From an uncultured Bacilli bacterium (GTDB taxonomy: Bacteria > Bacillota_I > Bacilli_A > RF39 > UBA660): a stretch of 64,000 nucleotides of DNA. The translations under genes were made by a program, and so were the position numbers. Under the pieces are notes generated by a model, which worked only from the letters and a program-made list of their open reading frames with translations, was not told the DNA's origin and made no database searches. Where the stretch lies: NCBI GenBank assembly GCA_934085825.1, contig CAKOHR010000001.1:186001-250000 (forward strand), written 5' to 3'. Of this stretch, positions 1 through 9,563 are shown piece by piece (positions within the stretch are counted from its first letter, which is position 1; the number at the start of each line of letters is the position of its first letter).

Positions 1-2502
1 CAATATATGGAAATTAAAGATCAGTATAAAGAAGAACTTGTTTTTTACCGTCTTGGTGACTTTTATGAAATGTTTTTTGATGATGCTTTAATTGCATCGC
101 GTGAACTAGAACTTACTTTAACAGGTAGAGTTGCAGGACTTGAAGAAAGAGTACCAATGTGTGGTGTTCCTCATAATAATGTTAAGCCATATATAGAAAA
201 ATTAGTTAATAAAGGTTATAGAGTAGCAATATGTGAACAACTTGAAGACCCAAAAGCAACTAAAGGCATGGTTAAAAGGGGAATAGTTGATGTAATTAGT
301 AAAGGAACAATTGCTGATAATGATCTTTTAAATGATAAAGATGCATCTTATATAGCAAGTATATTATTTTTTAATGATAGTATTCTTTTAACAATACTAG
401 ATATTTCAACTGGATATCTTGCAAGTATGTCTATTCAAAATAATGAAGATGCTTTAATTAATGAAATACTGGGACTTAATTTAAAAGAAGTTATTTTTGT
501 AGATAATTTAAATACGGCTTTAATTGATTTACTTAAAAACACATATAATGTTGAAGTTACGATAAGTCATGAGTTTATGTGGGATAAGTATGAATATTTA
601 TTTAGTACAATTAGTGATGCTAGAGTTAAAAGTGGGGTGGCTCATTTATTTTACTATCTTGACCATCGCCAACTTAAAGATTTAAGTCATATTAATAAAA
701 TAAATTATATTAAGAAAAATGATTATCTTGAAATGGATATTCATAGTATTCGCAATCTAGAACTTGTGGAAACTCTTAGACTTAAAGAAAGAACATATTC
801 TTTAATATGGCTTTTAGATAAATGTAAAACTGCCATGGGAAGTCGTAAACTTAAAAGTTGGATGTTAAATCCTTTAAAAAATAAAGATGCAATTAATGCA
901 AGATATGATAAAATAGAAAAACTAAATAATGAATTTATATTAAAAGATGAACTTAAAAATCTATTATATGAAGTTTATGATATTGAAAGATTATCTGGTA
1001 AAGTAATAAATGGTTCATTAAATGCAAGAGATTTAATACAACTAAAAAAGAGTATTGGTGTTTTACCTGAAATAAAAAAAATAATAGAAAAATTAGAATT
1101 TGATTATGATATTGATATTCATGAAAAGCTGTATGAATTATTAGAAAGCTCTTTAGTGGAAGATCCACCAATATCTGTTAAAGAAGGGTATATGATAAAA
1201 ACTGGATTTAATAGCGAGCTTGATGAACTAAGAGAAATTCGTAGTGGTGGAAAAGATTTTGTTGCAGCTTTCGAAACCAAAGTAAAAGAAGAAACTGGTA
1301 TAAAAAACTTAAAAGTTGGATTTAATAAAGTATTCGGTTATTTTATTGAAATACCAAATGGTAGTAAAACCCTTGTAAAAGAGGAGTATCACTGGGAAAG
1401 AAGACAAACTCTTACTAATTGTGAAAGATATATTTCACCAGCTTTGAAAGAAAAAGAAAGCATGATACTTAATGCCGAAGAAAATATTGTGAATTTAGAA
1501 TATAAATTATTTTGTGATATAAAAGAAATAGTTAAAAAAGAAGTGCCGGCTTTAAATAAAACTGCGGATGCTTTAAGTGAAATAGATGCTTTAACATCAC
1601 TTTCTGTTTGTAGTGAAGAATATAATTTGGTAAGACCAACACTTACAAATGAACATGTAATAGATATTAAAAATGGTAGACATCCAGTAGTAGAAGTTGT
1701 AAGTAAATCAGAATATGTTCCAAATGATTGTGTGTTAGAAACTGGGGTTAACACTCTTCTTATAACTGGACCAAATATGAGTGGTAAATCAACATTTATG
1801 AGGCAACTTGCTATTATTGTGATTATGGCTCAGATGGGTTCTTTTGTGCCTTGCGAAGCTGCAACACTTCCAATCATTGATAAAATATTTACTCGTATCG
1901 GAGCATCAGATGATTTAGTAAGTGGTGAATCAACATTTATGGTTGAAATGAAAGAAGCCAGAAATGCTATTGCTGGAGCAACTGAAAATAGTCTTATTTT
2001 ATTTGATGAACTAGGTCGTGGTACAGCTACGTATGATGGTATGAGCCTAGCACAGGCAATTCTTGAATATATAAGTGAAAATATCGGGGCTTTTACGTTA
2101 TTTTCAACCCATTATCATGAATTAACTAATCTTTCTAAAAGATTTAAGAACATTAAAAATGTTCATGTAAGTGCAGTTGAAAATGGTAATCAAATAACTT
2201 TTTTACATAAAATTAAAAATGGTGCTGTTGATAAAAGTTATGGTATACATGTTGCTAGACTTGCTAAAATGCCAGATGAACTTTTGGATAGAGCTGAAGA
2301 AATATTAAGTGAGTATGAAAGTAATGCTAAAAAGAAGAATCCAGAAGAAAAGGTGCAGTTAGCTATGGATTTTGAACCAGTAGTTAAAAAAAATGATATA
2401 ATAAAAGAAACTATAGATAGAATAGATGTTTTAAATACAACACCAATAGAAGCATTAAATATATTATTTGATTTAAAACAAAAGATTAGTAAGGGGGAAT
2501 AG
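1..2502 (+). CDS. mutS: DNA mismatch repair protein MutS (5' end outside window)
   Basis: MutS binds base mismatches and small loops and recruits MutL in post-replicative repair. Counting from the ATG at 7, the first residues (MEIKDQYKEELVFYRLGDFY) match the mismatch-binding N domain of the family. The two codons before it (Q-Y) are also conserved in MutS, so the true start lies a few codons upstream of the window. The Walker A loop GPNMSGKST is at about residues 588-596 and the Walker B/D-loop FDELGRGT starts near 666. The usual C-terminal helix-turn-helix follows. The full protein would be about 845 residues, normal for MutS1. The next gene starts 2 bases after the stop, so they are probably co-transcribed. 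mutL is not in the window. Confidence 0.96.
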   Translation, partial: QYMEIKDQYKEELVFYRLGDFYEMFFDDALIASRELELTLTGRVAGLEERVPMCGVPHNNVKPYIEKLVNKGYRVAICEQLEDPKATKGMVKRGIVDVISKGTIADNDLLNDKDASYIASILFFNDSILLTILDISTGYLASMSIQNNEDALINEILGLNLKEVIFVDNLNTALIDLLKNTYNVEVTISHEFMWDKYEYLFSTISDARVKSGVAHLFYYLDHRQLKDLSHINKINYIKKNDYLEMDIHSIRNLELVETLRLKERTYSLIWLLDKCKTAMGSRKLKSWMLNPLKNKDAINARYDKIEKLNNEFILKDELKNLLYEVYDIERLSGKVINGSLNARDLIQLKKSIGVLPEIKKIIEKLEFDYDIDIHEKLYELLESSLVEDPPISVKEGYMIKTGFNSELDELREIRSGGKDFVAAFETKVKEETGIKNLKVGFNKVFGYFIEIPNGSKTLVKEEYHWERRQTLTNCERYISPALKEKESMILNAEENIVNLEYKLFCDIKEIVKKEVPALNKTADALSEIDALTSLSVCSEEYNLVRPTLTNEHVIDIKNGRHPVVEVVSKSEYVPNDCVLETGVNTLLITGPNMSGKSTFMRQLAIIVIMAQMGSFVPCEAATLPIIDKIFTRIGASDDLVSGESTFMVEMKEARNAIAGATENSLILFDELGRGTATYDGMSLAQAILEYISENIGAFTLFSTHYHELTNLSKRFKNIKNVHVSAVENGNQITFLHKIKNGAVDKSYGIHVARLAKMPDELLDRAEEILSEYESNAKKKNPEEKVQLAMDFEPVVKKNDIIKETIDRIDVLNTTPIEALNILFDLKQKISKGE

Positions 2503-2504
2503 TT

Positions 2505-4229
2505 ATGAGTTTCAAACAAGTTTTTCTCTTTGTAAAAAAATATTTTAGTACAGAAAAAAAGCAAATAATTAAAGGCTTATTCTTTATTTTTGTAAGTTCT
2601 CTTATAGGGATACTTTATGGATATTTAATTGGACTTAGTTTTGATAATGTGGTAAATAAATCTTATAAAATGGCTTTATTAGTGTTGAGTTTGAATTTAG
2701 TATTAAATTTAATTGATTCAATATTTTTGGACAGACTAGGTAGAATTTTTATAGAAAAAAGTGCTAATAATATGTTAGAACAAATTGGTAAAGACGTTTT
2801 TGATAAAGTGGGAAAATTACCTGCTAGAGCATTTGAAGAGAAAACTAGTGGGGAATTTATAAATAGAATTACCAGTGATTCTTCTACTATTGCTACTACT
2901 TATAAGCATCTTTTGAGGACAGTCATTACACTTTTTTCTAGTTTTTTAGTATTTGTGTATATTTTTGCTAATTCTTGGATTATTGGCTTTGAAATTGTGG
3001 GTTATATTATAATTGTTTATATAATTTCAAAAATATATTTAAATAAAATTGAAGAAAAAGAAAAAAATATTACTAAAGATAAAGATAAGATGACTTCTAG
3101 TGTAAATGAAATTGTGCATGGAATAAGAGAAATAAGAGCTTTAGGTATTAGAAAAAAAGCTAATAATATGATGAATAATTTAGCCAGTAACGTTTATAAA
3201 GAATTGAATAAACAGATGGTTGATGAATATTCTTATAATGCTTTTATTACTTCAATTAATTTAACTTTGGAATTTGTAGTTTTTGTAACTTGTATAATAT
3301 TGATAATTCTTGGTAAAGCCACATATGCATTTTTTATGTCCTTAACTTATTATATATACCGATTTATGGGAACGGTAGATAATATTTCTGAACTTGGAAA
3401 AAGTTATAAAAAAATGAAGGTTGCTGTTGAGAGAATTAGTGAGATTCTTGATAATAAATTATATAATGATGAAAAGTTTGGAGAAGTTGAGAAAATTAAT
3501 ATTAAAGGAAATATTGAATTTAAAAATGTTTGTTTTAAATATCCAAATGAAGAAATAGAAATTTTTAAAAATTTTAATTTAAATATACCAACTGGTAAAA
3601 AGATAGCTATTGTTGGTAAAAGCGGTCAAGGAAAAACAACAATATTTAATTTGCTTCTTAGATATTTTGATGTTGATAGTGGGGTTATTTCAATTGATGA
3701 TATACCTATTCAAGATTTTACTGAAAATACATTAAGAAAAAATATAGCTATTATACGTCAGGATCCTTTTATATTTAATAAAACAATACTAGAAAATTTA
3801 CAGATGGTTAATGATAATGCTAGCATAAATGATATAAGAGAAGCATGTAAATTTGCTCAGATAGATGATTATATTATGAGTCTTCCTAAAAAGTATGATA
3901 CTATGATAGGGGAAGGTGGCATAAATTTATCTGGTGGACAAAAGCAAAGACTTGCTATTGCTAGAGCTTTACTTAAAAATAGTAAAATAATTTTATTTGA
4001 TGAAGCAACAAGTGCTTTAGATAATGAAAATCAAGCTAAAATAAAAAATGTTATTGATGATCTTGTAAAAGACCATACAATCATTATCGTTGCTCATAGA
4101 TTATCAACTATAATTGATGCTGATATTATTTATTTAATAGATCATGGTAAAGTAGTAGATAAAGGAACTCATAAATCATTACTTAGAAAAAATAAAATGT
4201 ATAAAACTTTATATAATAATGAGGAATAA
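2505..4229 (+). CDS. ABC exporter, fused permease and ATPase
   Basis: This is a half-transporter of the MsbA/LmrA type (574 residues), expected to act as a homodimer or heterodimer in the membrane. Hydrophobic helices fill the first ~300 residues. The nucleotide-binding domain follows with Walker A GKSGQGKTT at about 371-379, signature LSGGQ at 475-479, Walker B ILFDEA near residue 499 and the H-loop AHRLS downstream. The ATG at 2505 lies just after the mutS stop, and the GGGG-rich end of mutS serves as the ribosome binding site. A single half-transporter with no partner next to it suggests a homodimer. The substrate cannot be told from the sequence; drug or lipid export are the common roles in this family. 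Confidence 0.9.
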   Translation: MSFKQVFLFVKKYFSTEKKQIIKGLFFIFVSSLIGILYGYLIGLSFDNVVNKSYKMALLVLSLNLVLNLIDSIFLDRLGRIFIEKSANNMLEQIGKDVFDKVGKLPARAFEEKTSGEFINRITSDSSTIATTYKHLLRTVITLFSSFLVFVYIFANSWIIGFEIVGYIIIVYIISKIYLNKIEEKEKNITKDKDKMTSSVNEIVHGIREIRALGIRKKANNMMNNLASNVYKELNKQMVDEYSYNAFITSINLTLEFVVFVTCIILIILGKATYAFFMSLTYYIYRFMGTVDNISELGKSYKKMKVAVERISEILDNKLYNDEKFGEVEKINIKGNIEFKNVCFKYPNEEIEIFKNFNLNIPTGKKIAIVGKSGQGKTTIFNLLLRYFDVDSGVISIDDIPIQDFTENTLRKNIAIIRQDPFIFNKTILENLQMVNDNASINDIREACKFAQIDDYIMSLPKKYDTMIGEGGINLSGGQKQRLAIARALLKNSKIILFDEATSALDNENQAKIKNVIDDLVKDHTIIIVAHRLSTIIDADIIYLIDHGKVVDKGTHKSLLRKNKMYKTLYNNEE

Positions 4230-4888
4230 TGTTGCCATTACTTACTGGTAGCTTGTAAAGATTTTACTGAACCTAATAAAAATTTTTGTGATTTTGTGGC
4301 TTTAAAAAATTCAATTATAAATAGTAGTAAAATAGGTTTTGGAACAGATTTATGTGGTGTTTTAACAGTTATTGATGAGCAAACGTTATTTAATAAAGAT
4401 ATTTTGAAAAAATTTTTTTGACAAATGTTTATAGTTGATTCTTTTGTAGGAAATTTTGATCGTCATAATGGCAACTGGGGATTTTTAATAAATAAGGGTA
4501 CTAATAAAGTTGAAATAGCACCAATATTTGATTGTGCATAGTGCTTATACCCAAAATTAGAAGATGAAAAAATAAATGCAATTCTAAATGATGAAAATGA
4601 AATAGAAAAAGAGTATTTGTTTTTCCTAATTCGGTATTAAAAAGAAAAAATAAAATAAATCCCTATTTTTATATAAATTCTTTTGAAAATAATGATTGTA
4701 ACAGAGCTTTATTCGATGTATTTTCTAAGATAAATATGAAAAAAATAGAGGATTTAATAGATGAAATTCCCTGTATTTCTGACTTAAGAAAAAATGTTTA
4801 TAAAGTAATATTATATAAAAGATATGAATTAATACTTAAACCTGCATCTGAACTTATAAATAAAAATAAATTTTTGCTAGAAGTATAA
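4230..4888 (+). pseudogene. Broken HipA-like serine/threonine kinase gene
   Basis: There is no intact ORF here, but conceptual translation in one frame gives an open stretch ending in FDRHNGNWGFLI and APIFDCA, then CLYPKL. These are the catalytic and metal-binding motifs of HipA/CtkA-type kinases (D..RH..NWG, then FD.GSSLYP). That stretch contains an in-frame TGA near 4422 and a TAG near 4540. After a frameshift near 4620 a second frame continues to the stop at 4886-4888 with typical HipA C-terminal text (DLRKNVYKVILYKRYELILK). The N-terminal part is missing at the stop of the ABC gene. HipA-like kinases are usually toxins of toxin-antitoxin pairs; no antitoxin gene is seen. It is a decayed remnant. 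Confidence 0.75.
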
Positions 4889-4939
4889 GTTAAATATCAT
4901 GTTAATTTGATAATGTATGTAGTAGTAAAATTTATAATT

Positions 4940-4970
4940 ACTAAAAGCTAGGTAATCCCTAGCTTTTAGT
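4940..4970. terminator. Bidirectional intrinsic terminator
   Basis: A perfect 13-bp inverted repeat (ACTAAAAGCTAGG / CCTAGCTTTTAGT) with a 5-base loop lies between the HipA remnant (plus) and the ZIP transporter (minus). The A/T-rich arms provide U tracts on both strands. Confidence 0.8.
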
Positions 4971-4973
4971 ATG

Positions 4974-5768
4974 TTATCCAAGTGCAACATCAAATATCAT
5001 CATGATTAAGAATCCAAATATTGTAAATAGGGCCATGAGGTCTTTTTTTTCATTTGTTTGACTTTCAGGTATTAGTTCTTGAACTACGACATATATCATA
5101 GCACCACCTGCAAATGCAAGTAAAATTGGAAGTAATATTTGAACTTTCATAACAAGTATTGCTCCGATTACAGCTGAAATTGGTTCAACAATTCCACTTA
5201 AAACTCCGAAGAAAAATGCCTTTTTAGGACTCATACCTTCACGTCTTAGTGGTAGTGATACAGCAGAACCTTCTGGAAAATTTTGAATGCCAATACCAAT
5301 TGCAAGCATAACTGCTGCTGCAAGTGTTGCTCCATCTAAATTATATGCAACAGAACCAAATGCCACCCCAATAGCCATACCTTCAGGAATATTGTGTAAG
5401 GTAATTGAGAAAATAAGCATTAAACTTCTTTTTAAACTACTTGAGTTTTCTTTTTTTGTTGTTAGTTTATCAAATATTTTATCCCCGACAAATAAAAGTA
5501 ATCCTCCCAGTAGAACTCCGAAAGATACAACTAACCAAGAGGTTAAATTTAGAGAATTTGCCATTTCAATTGCTGGAGATAAAAGACTCCAAAATGTAGC
5601 AGCTAGCATAACACCTGCAGATAAAGCAAGCATCGCATCCATTGTGTTTTTATTTACCTTTTTAAAGAAAAATACAACAGCTGATCCCAGTGAAGTAATA
5701 GCCCAAGTAAACATTGTAGCAATAAGTGCCTGCCATGGATAATTTAAATTAATATACCAATTAATCAT
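4974..5768 (-). CDS. ZIP-family metal transporter
   Basis: This is a ZIP (ZupT-like) divalent cation uptake transporter, probably for zinc, iron or manganese, with about eight membrane helices in 264 residues. The two family signatures in helices 4 and 5 are present: LHNIPEGMAIG and IQNFPEGSAV, whose His, Asn, Pro and Glu residues line the binuclear metal site. I place the start at 5768 (MINWYINL) because the ribosome binding site AAAGGAG lies inside the longer reading frame, 5 bases before this ATG. The gene stands alone, divergent from lon and convergent with the HipA remnant. I see no metal-regulator site. Confidence 0.88.
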   Translation of the reverse strand: MINWYINLNYPWQALIATMFTWAITSLGSAVVFFFKKVNKNTMDAMLALSAGVMLAATFWSLLSPAIEMANSLNLTSWLVVSFGVLLGGLLLFVGDKIFDKLTTKKENSSSLKRSLMLIFSITLHNIPEGMAIGVAFGSVAYNLDGATLAAAVMLAIGIGIQNFPEGSAVSLPLRREGMSPKKAFFFGVLSGIVEPISAVIGAILVMKVQILLPILLAFAGGAMIYVVVQELIPESQTNEKKDLMALFTIFGFLIMMIFDVALG

Positions 5769-5827
5769 ATTCGCTCCTTTTTCGTTCATTAGTATCTTAT
5801 GAAATAAAAAAAATGTTGTGATTTTAC

Positions 5828-5856
5828 TTTACAAATTTACTTTAGTTGGTTATAAT
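5828..5856 (+). promoter_or_regulatory. SigA-type promoter of lon
   Basis: TTTACA (5828-5833) and TATAAT (5851-5856) are separated by 17 bases, 25 bases before the lon ribosome binding site AGGAGG. No CIRCE or CtsR-like repeat is visible next to it. Confidence 0.7.
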
Positions 5857-5881
5857 AACATTTGTGTTTAGGAGGTGTTTT

Positions 5882-8149
5882 ATGACGTTTAATATTCCAG
5901 TCATTTTACTTAAAAATTTAGTAATCCTCCCTAATCAAGAGATAAAACTTGAACTTAAAAATGTTATAAGTGGTAAAGCTATAAATGAAGCTAGTAATAA
6001 TTTTAAAGGGGAAATATTAGTAATTGCTCCAACAGATGTTTTAGAAGAGGAACCAACAGCTGAAGACCTACCTAAAGTAGGGGTTATTGCTCGTATTAAA
6101 AATAAGCTTGATAATAATGGGATTATTGAAGTAAAATTAAGAGGTTTGCGTAGAGTAGCTGTAAATAAATACTTTCAAGAAATTAATAATGATGTTTTAT
6201 TTAGCGAAGTAATGTATATAGATTTACCATCTTTAGTTTTAGAAGAAGAAACAGCAATTTTAAAAAAATTAGTGAATGTTTTAAAAGAATACATAAATGT
6301 TTCTAAATCAGTTTCAAATGATATATTAACTTTTGTTTCAAGTAATAAAGATTTAAATAAAATAACTGACGCTGTAACATCTTTTTTACCCTTTAATATA
6401 ACTAAAAAGCTTGAATATATGCAAGAAATAAATCCTATTAAAAGAGCTAAATCTTTGATTAAAGATATGTATGAAGAAATTAAAAGTGCAGAACTTGATA
6501 ATGAACTTGAAGAAAAAATTGACGAATCATTACAAAATGATCAAAAAGTATATATTTTAAAAGAAAAAATGAAAGTTTTAAAAAAAGAGCTTGGTGAAGA
6601 TTCATGGAAAAATGAAGAAGTTTTAGAATATAGAAAAGCATTAGATAAATTAAAAATAGAAAAAAAAATTAAAGAACATATTAGTCATGAGATTGATAAA
6701 TATGAAATTATGAATGAGACTAGTCCTGAAGTAACCGTTATGCATAATTATTTAGATTGGATTATTAATCTTCCTTGGAATAAAGCTAAAAAAGAAACAG
6801 TAAATTTTGAAGCTGTTTATAAACAACTTGATAAATCTCATTTTGGCATGGATGAAATTAAAACAAGAATTAGTGAATATATAGCTATAAAAAACTTAAA
6901 TAGAAATATTGCAAGTCCAATTATATGTTTGGTTGGCCCTCCAGGAGTAGGGAAAACAACAATTGCAATGTCAATTGCTAAGGCATTAAATAGAGATTTT
7001 TATAAAATTAGTGTTGGTGGTTTGAATGACTCTACTGAATTGGTTGGAACAAGAAGAACATATTTGGCATCTGCACCGGGTGGTATTATTCGTGGTTTGT
7101 ATAAATGTGGTAGTAATAATCCTTTGATTTTAATAGATGAAGTTGATAAAATGGTGAAGGATTATAAAGGTGATCCTGCTGCAACACTTTTAGAAATTTT
7201 AGATCCAAATCAAAATAAAAATTTTATGGACAATTATATTGAAGAACCATTTGATTTGAGTAATGTTTTATTTATTCTTACTGCTAATAATGCTGCAGAG
7301 ATACCTACGGCTATACTAGATAGAGTGGAACTTATAAATTTAAGTAGTTATACAGTTTTTGAAAAAAAAGATATTGCTAAAAACTATATGCTTCCTAAAA
7401 TACTTTTAGATAATATGGTTTATGATAGTAAAATTAAATTTAGTGATGAACTTTTATGTTTTATAATAAATAATTATACTAATGAAGCAGGGGTAAGAGA
7501 TTTAGAAAGAGTTTTATCATCACTAGCAAGAAAAATAACTATTAATAATGTTAAAGTTTTAAATGAAGATAGAGTTGTTAAATTATTGGGAAGTCCTAAG
7601 TATAAAAATGAAGCTGAAGAAATAAATGAAGTAGGTACAGTTAATACCCTTGCAGTTTCAGGTTTTGGGGGAACTTTATCTAAATTAGAAGTTTTAACAT
7701 GTAAAGGCAATGATAAGTTAATTATTACAGGTAATACAGGGGATATTCTTAAAGAAAGTGTAGAAGTAGTTTTAACTATGCTTAAAAGTAAATATAAGTA
7801 TAATTTTCATAATGAGGATTTGCATATTCATTTTTTAGATGCTGCAAGTAAAAAAGATGGTCCGTCTGCGGGACTTGCTATTGCTGTAAGTTTGTGTAGT
7901 ATTAAAGAAAATATTAAAATTCCAAGTAATTATGCTTTTACAGGAGAAGTTTCTTTAAATGGCAATATTTTAAAAATTGGTGGGCTCAAAGAAAAGTTAG
8001 TTGCTGCATATAATAAAAATATCGAAGTAGTATTTATGCCTAAAGGTAATAGCGATGATCTAAAAGATTTGCCAAAACAAATAACAGATAACATGGAAAT
8101 TATTCCTGTTAGTAGCTTTAATGAAATATATACAAAACTATTTAAATAA
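5882..8149 (+). CDS. lon: ATP-dependent protease Lon
   Basis: Lon degrades misfolded and regulatory proteins in the cytoplasm as a hexamer. The 755-residue protein has the N-terminal substrate-binding domain (1 to about 200), a coiled-coil stretch, the AAA+ module with Walker A GPPGVGKTT at 352-360 and Walker B LILIDEVDK. The C-terminal serine-lysine protease has Ser662 in DGPSAG and Lys705 in GGLKEKL, a spacing of 43 residues as in E. coli Lon. The start at 5882 is chosen because AGGAGGTGTTTT directly precedes it; a longer frame from 5846 would start inside the promoter region. Length and motifs are complete. It may read through to murF 32 bases downstream. Confidence 0.96.
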   Translation: MTFNIPVILLKNLVILPNQEIKLELKNVISGKAINEASNNFKGEILVIAPTDVLEEEPTAEDLPKVGVIARIKNKLDNNGIIEVKLRGLRRVAVNKYFQEINNDVLFSEVMYIDLPSLVLEEETAILKKLVNVLKEYINVSKSVSNDILTFVSSNKDLNKITDAVTSFLPFNITKKLEYMQEINPIKRAKSLIKDMYEEIKSAELDNELEEKIDESLQNDQKVYILKEKMKVLKKELGEDSWKNEEVLEYRKALDKLKIEKKIKEHISHEIDKYEIMNETSPEVTVMHNYLDWIINLPWNKAKKETVNFEAVYKQLDKSHFGMDEIKTRISEYIAIKNLNRNIASPIICLVGPPGVGKTTIAMSIAKALNRDFYKISVGGLNDSTELVGTRRTYLASAPGGIIRGLYKCGSNNPLILIDEVDKMVKDYKGDPAATLLEILDPNQNKNFMDNYIEEPFDLSNVLFILTANNAAEIPTAILDRVELINLSSYTVFEKKDIAKNYMLPKILLDNMVYDSKIKFSDELLCFIINNYTNEAGVRDLERVLSSLARKITINNVKVLNEDRVVKLLGSPKYKNEAEEINEVGTVNTLAVSGFGGTLSKLEVLTCKGNDKLIITGNTGDILKESVEVVLTMLKSKYKYNFHNEDLHIHFLDAASKKDGPSAGLAIAVSLCSIKENIKIPSNYAFTGEVSLNGNILKIGGLKEKLVAAYNKNIEVVFMPKGNSDDLKDLPKQITDNMEIIPVSSFNEIYTKLFK

Positions 8150-8181
8150 GTTATAATTATAATGTGAGGGAAGTGAAAAAT

Positions 8182-9552
8182 ATGAAAACATTAGATATTT
8201 ATAAAACACTTAAATATCTATCTCTTTTTAATGAAATTAATCTTGATATTAATAAAATAACAATAGATACAAGAAAAGTTGAAGAAAACGATTGTTATAT
8301 TGGTATAAAGGGAGAAAAAAATGATGGAAATAAACTTTTTATGGAAGCATTTAAAAAAGGGGCTAATTTAGTTATATTAGATAATTTTGAAATGAATGAT
8401 GAGATAAATGAATATATCCATAAAAATAATAAATCTATATTAGTTGTTGAAAATAGTGTTAAAGCTTTGGGGGAATTAGCAAGATATAAAAGAAGTTTAT
8501 TTTATAGTCCAGTTGTTGCTATTACAGGGTCTGCTGGTAAAACTAGTACAAAAGATATGGTTTATAGTATTTTAAAAGAAAAATATAAAGCACATAAAAC
8601 TATAGGTAATCAAAATAACCACATAGGTTTACCACTTACTATTTTATCTCTTGAAGAAGATAATGAAGTTTTAGTGCTTGAAATGGGGATGAATCACCTT
8701 GGAGAAATATCATATTTAACTAATATTGCTAAACCAGATATTGCTATAATTACTAATGTTGGGACTGCTCATATTGGTAATCTTGGTAGTCGTGAGAATA
8801 TTTTAAAAGCAAAGCTAGAAATACTTGAAGGATTAAATCCAAATGGTGTGCTTATTATTAATAATGATAATGATTTACTTCATAGTTGGTATTTAGATAA
8901 TAAAGATAAATATAAAATAATTACTATTGGAATTTATCAAGATAGTGATTATATGGCAAATATTATTGAAAAAAGTGAATGGAGTTCAACATTTTCATGT
9001 AATAATGTTATTTATAAAGTTCCTGTTGGAGGGGAACATTTTATTTATAATGCTTTAGCGGGAGTTGCAACTGGGGAAGAATTTAATGTAAGTGAAGAAC
9101 AAATTAAAGATGGTATACTTAATTTTGAATTAAGTAGTAATAGGATGAGTTTAATATCTATTAATGGATATACAATTATTGATGATTCTTACAATGCAAA
9201 TTTTGATTCCATGAGTTATGCAATTAAATATCTTGGATCATTATCTGGTAGAAGTATTGCTGTACTTGGTACTATGAAAGAACTTGGTAGTTATTCAGAA
9301 GACTTACATAAAAAAATAGGTAGTGTTATAAAAAATGAAAAAATAGATATTTTAGTAACTGTTGGAGATGAAGCAACATATATTAACGATGGTGCTGTAG
9401 AAGCGGGATTTAGTAAAGAAAATTGTTATCATTTTAAAGATAATAAGACTGCTATAGAATTTATAAATACGATAAAGAAACAAGAAGATAATATTTTAAT
9501 TAAAGCCAGTAATTCAATGAATTTTAAAGAAATAGTGGAAGCTATTAAATAA
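8182..9552 (+). CDS. murF: UDP-MurNAc-tripeptide--D-Ala-D-Ala ligase MurF
   Basis: MurF adds the D-Ala-D-Ala dipeptide to the cytoplasmic peptidoglycan precursor. The 456-residue protein shows the Mur ligase fold: the P-loop ITGSAGKTSTKD at about 114-125, the EMGMNHLGEI motif, ITNVGTAHIG, and the C-domain motif IDDSYNANFDSM. I prefer the ATG at 8182 over the GTG at 8164, because GGGAAGTG lies 6 to 12 bases upstream of the ATG. It is directly followed by ddl, which makes its substrate D-Ala-D-Ala, so the pair forms a wall-precursor operon. Confidence 0.94.
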   Translation: MKTLDIYKTLKYLSLFNEINLDINKITIDTRKVEENDCYIGIKGEKNDGNKLFMEAFKKGANLVILDNFEMNDEINEYIHKNNKSILVVENSVKALGELARYKRSLFYSPVVAITGSAGKTSTKDMVYSILKEKYKAHKTIGNQNNHIGLPLTILSLEEDNEVLVLEMGMNHLGEISYLTNIAKPDIAIITNVGTAHIGNLGSRENILKAKLEILEGLNPNGVLIINNDNDLLHSWYLDNKDKYKIITIGIYQDSDYMANIIEKSEWSSTFSCNNVIYKVPVGGEHFIYNALAGVATGEEFNVSEEQIKDGILNFELSSNRMSLISINGYTIIDDSYNANFDSMSYAIKYLGSLSGRSIAVLGTMKELGSYSEDLHKKIGSVIKNEKIDILVTVGDEATYINDGAVEAGFSKENCYHFKDNKTAIEFINTIKKQEDNILIKASNSMNFKEIVEAIK

Positions 9553-9563
9553 GGGGGCGGTTG

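Noticed and set aside
953..1754. Minus-strand ORFs inside mutS
   Set aside because: They are shadows of a highly conserved plus-strand gene, without binding sites.
4420..4425. In-frame TGA where Trp would fit in the HipA-like remnant, suggesting TGA = Trp
   Set aside because: Intact genes end in TGA (MBOAT at 17974, ylmC at 23700, DUF1003 at 55613), and conserved tryptophans throughout are TGG. The same remnant also has a TAG and a frameshift, so decay explains it.
5287..5742. Plus-strand ORF of 151 codons
   Set aside because: It is the exact antisense of the ZIP transporter, has no ribosome binding site and no family text.
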